DNA of 5,787 bases from an uncultured Treponema sp. (GTDB lineage: Bacteria; Spirochaetota; Spirochaetia; Treponematales; Treponemataceae). The notes under the pieces are model-generated. The model worked only from the letters and a program-made list of their open reading frames with translations, was not told where the DNA came from and ran no database searches. The number at the start of each line of letters is the position of its first letter. The stretch's first letter is position 1. Of this stretch, positions 5,343 through 5,787 are shown piece by piece. Location of the stretch: assembly GCA_905236465.1 (NCBI GenBank), contig CAJOQA010000080.1, positions 1 to 5,787 of the forward strand, in the 5' to 3' direction. The position numbers were made by a program, and so were the translations under genes.

Positions 5343-5787
5343 TGGGGGCGTAGCAGCGGTAGGTCTTGCATCCGGCATGGCTGCGGTAAGCTATTCCATT
5401 CTGGCTGCTACAGGTGGTAGCGGCAGGGTTCTTTCCACTAAGCAGATATACGGCGGAACTTTTGACTTGCAGGCAGACGTCTTTCCTGCCCTTGGCATAC
5501 AGTTCGATCTTGTTGACCATGACAGCGGTCTAGATGAATGGGAAAAGAACATTCACGATGACACAAAAGCAATCTTTATAGAAAGCATCTCAAACCCTGG
5601 CGCCAGGCTTTTGGATGTGGAAGCTATAGCCGCTCTTGCCCACAAGCACGGAATCCCCCTCATTGTGGACAATACCTTTGCAACCCCCTACCTCTTTAAC
5701 CCCTTTGATGCCTTCCTTGTCTTGCAGGGAATAGATACAATTTCAGAGCGGGTAGAAAAGGAAACTCGGAATGCTGAAAAAATTGCC
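5329..5787 (+). pseudogene. O-acetylhomoserine sulfhydrylase (MetY-like), start missing and centre deleted, runs off the window
   Basis: The frame 5329-5787 is open to the edge and encodes a fold-type I PLP enzyme of the Cys/Met metabolism family. It starts mid-protein with VAALDGGVAAVGLASGMAA, then has STKQIYGGTFDL (the PLP-phosphate contact region), FIESISNPGARLLDVEAIA and LIVDNTFATPYLF (Asp that pairs with the PLP ring nitrogen). It then jumps within NPFD to AFLVLQGIDTISERVEKETR, a segment that lies about 180 residues further on in MetY. The skipped part holds the SATK lysine that forms the Schiff base. About the first 65 residues are missing too, and the frame differs from the ATPase fragment before it. 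Such enzymes convert O-acetylhomoserine and sulfide to homocysteine. Likeness to MetY rather than MetB/MetC rests on the spacing and wording of these motifs. The right end is cut by the window. Confidence 0.8.

Noticed and set aside
5168..5520. Minus-strand open frames opposite the ATPase/MetY fragments
   Set aside because: They are shadows of the plus-strand coding sequence, with no start signals or family likeness.
1..5787. CRISPR array, tRNA/rRNA gene, transposase or phage gene
   Set aside because: No regularly spaced direct repeats, no clover-leaf or rRNA-like stretch, and no transposase or phage motifs were seen on either strand by eye.

Overview
The window looks like a low-to-moderate GC bacterial chromosome. 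Gene content and protein style (sensor-type PP2C phosphatase, FtsX-type transporter, short-lipobox lipoprotein, sulfonate-type ABC genes next to a MetY homologue) fit an anaerobe such as a treponeme-like spirochaete. This taxonomic guess is an impression from the sequences, not the result of a search.

Layout: (1) Positions 1-272, minus strand: the N-terminal 90 residues of a GT-A family 2 glycosyltransferase that runs off the left edge. (2) Positions 273-436: a divergent intergenic region holding three chained inverted repeats (308-388), each sharing three bases with the next. (3) Positions 437-2482, plus strand: a two-gene signalling operon, a membrane-bound sensor with a HAMP segment and SpoIIE/RsbU-type PP2C phosphatase domain, followed 12 bases later by an RsbW-like ATP-binding anti-sigma/switch kinase. 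Both look complete. (4) Positions 2527-4238: a second transcription unit with a good sigma70-type promoter, an FtsX/MacB-type permease broken by a frameshift and apparently by two internal deletions, an intact LolD/MacB-type ATPase that overlaps the permease's real stop codon as ATGA, and a strong intrinsic terminator. (5) Positions 4278-5787: a sulfonate/nitrate/taurine-type ABC operon (binding lipoprotein, permease, ATPase) followed by a MetY-type sulfhydrylase, but collapsed. Each gene is a fragment fused directly to a fragment of the next, in the expected order and on the same strand.

How the parts work together: the phosphatase and kinase should form a partner-switching module that converts an extracytoplasmic signal into control of a STAS-domain antagonist and a sigma factor or other target, neither of which lies in the window. 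The permease/ATPase pair would be an FtsX-type transporter if the permease were whole. The last block would, if intact, import an organosulfur or similar compound and feed sulfur into homocysteine/methionine synthesis.

The outstanding oddity is damage confined to about 3.25-5.79 kb: one frameshift and six inferred deletion junctions, set against a well-preserved left half. Either this is a real locus decaying by short-homology deletions, or it is an assembly/amplification artefact. Read mapping would decide. I do not regard the fused 354-residue ORF as a functional new protein, because it lacks Walker A and the H-loop and joins an exported domain to a cytoplasmic one.
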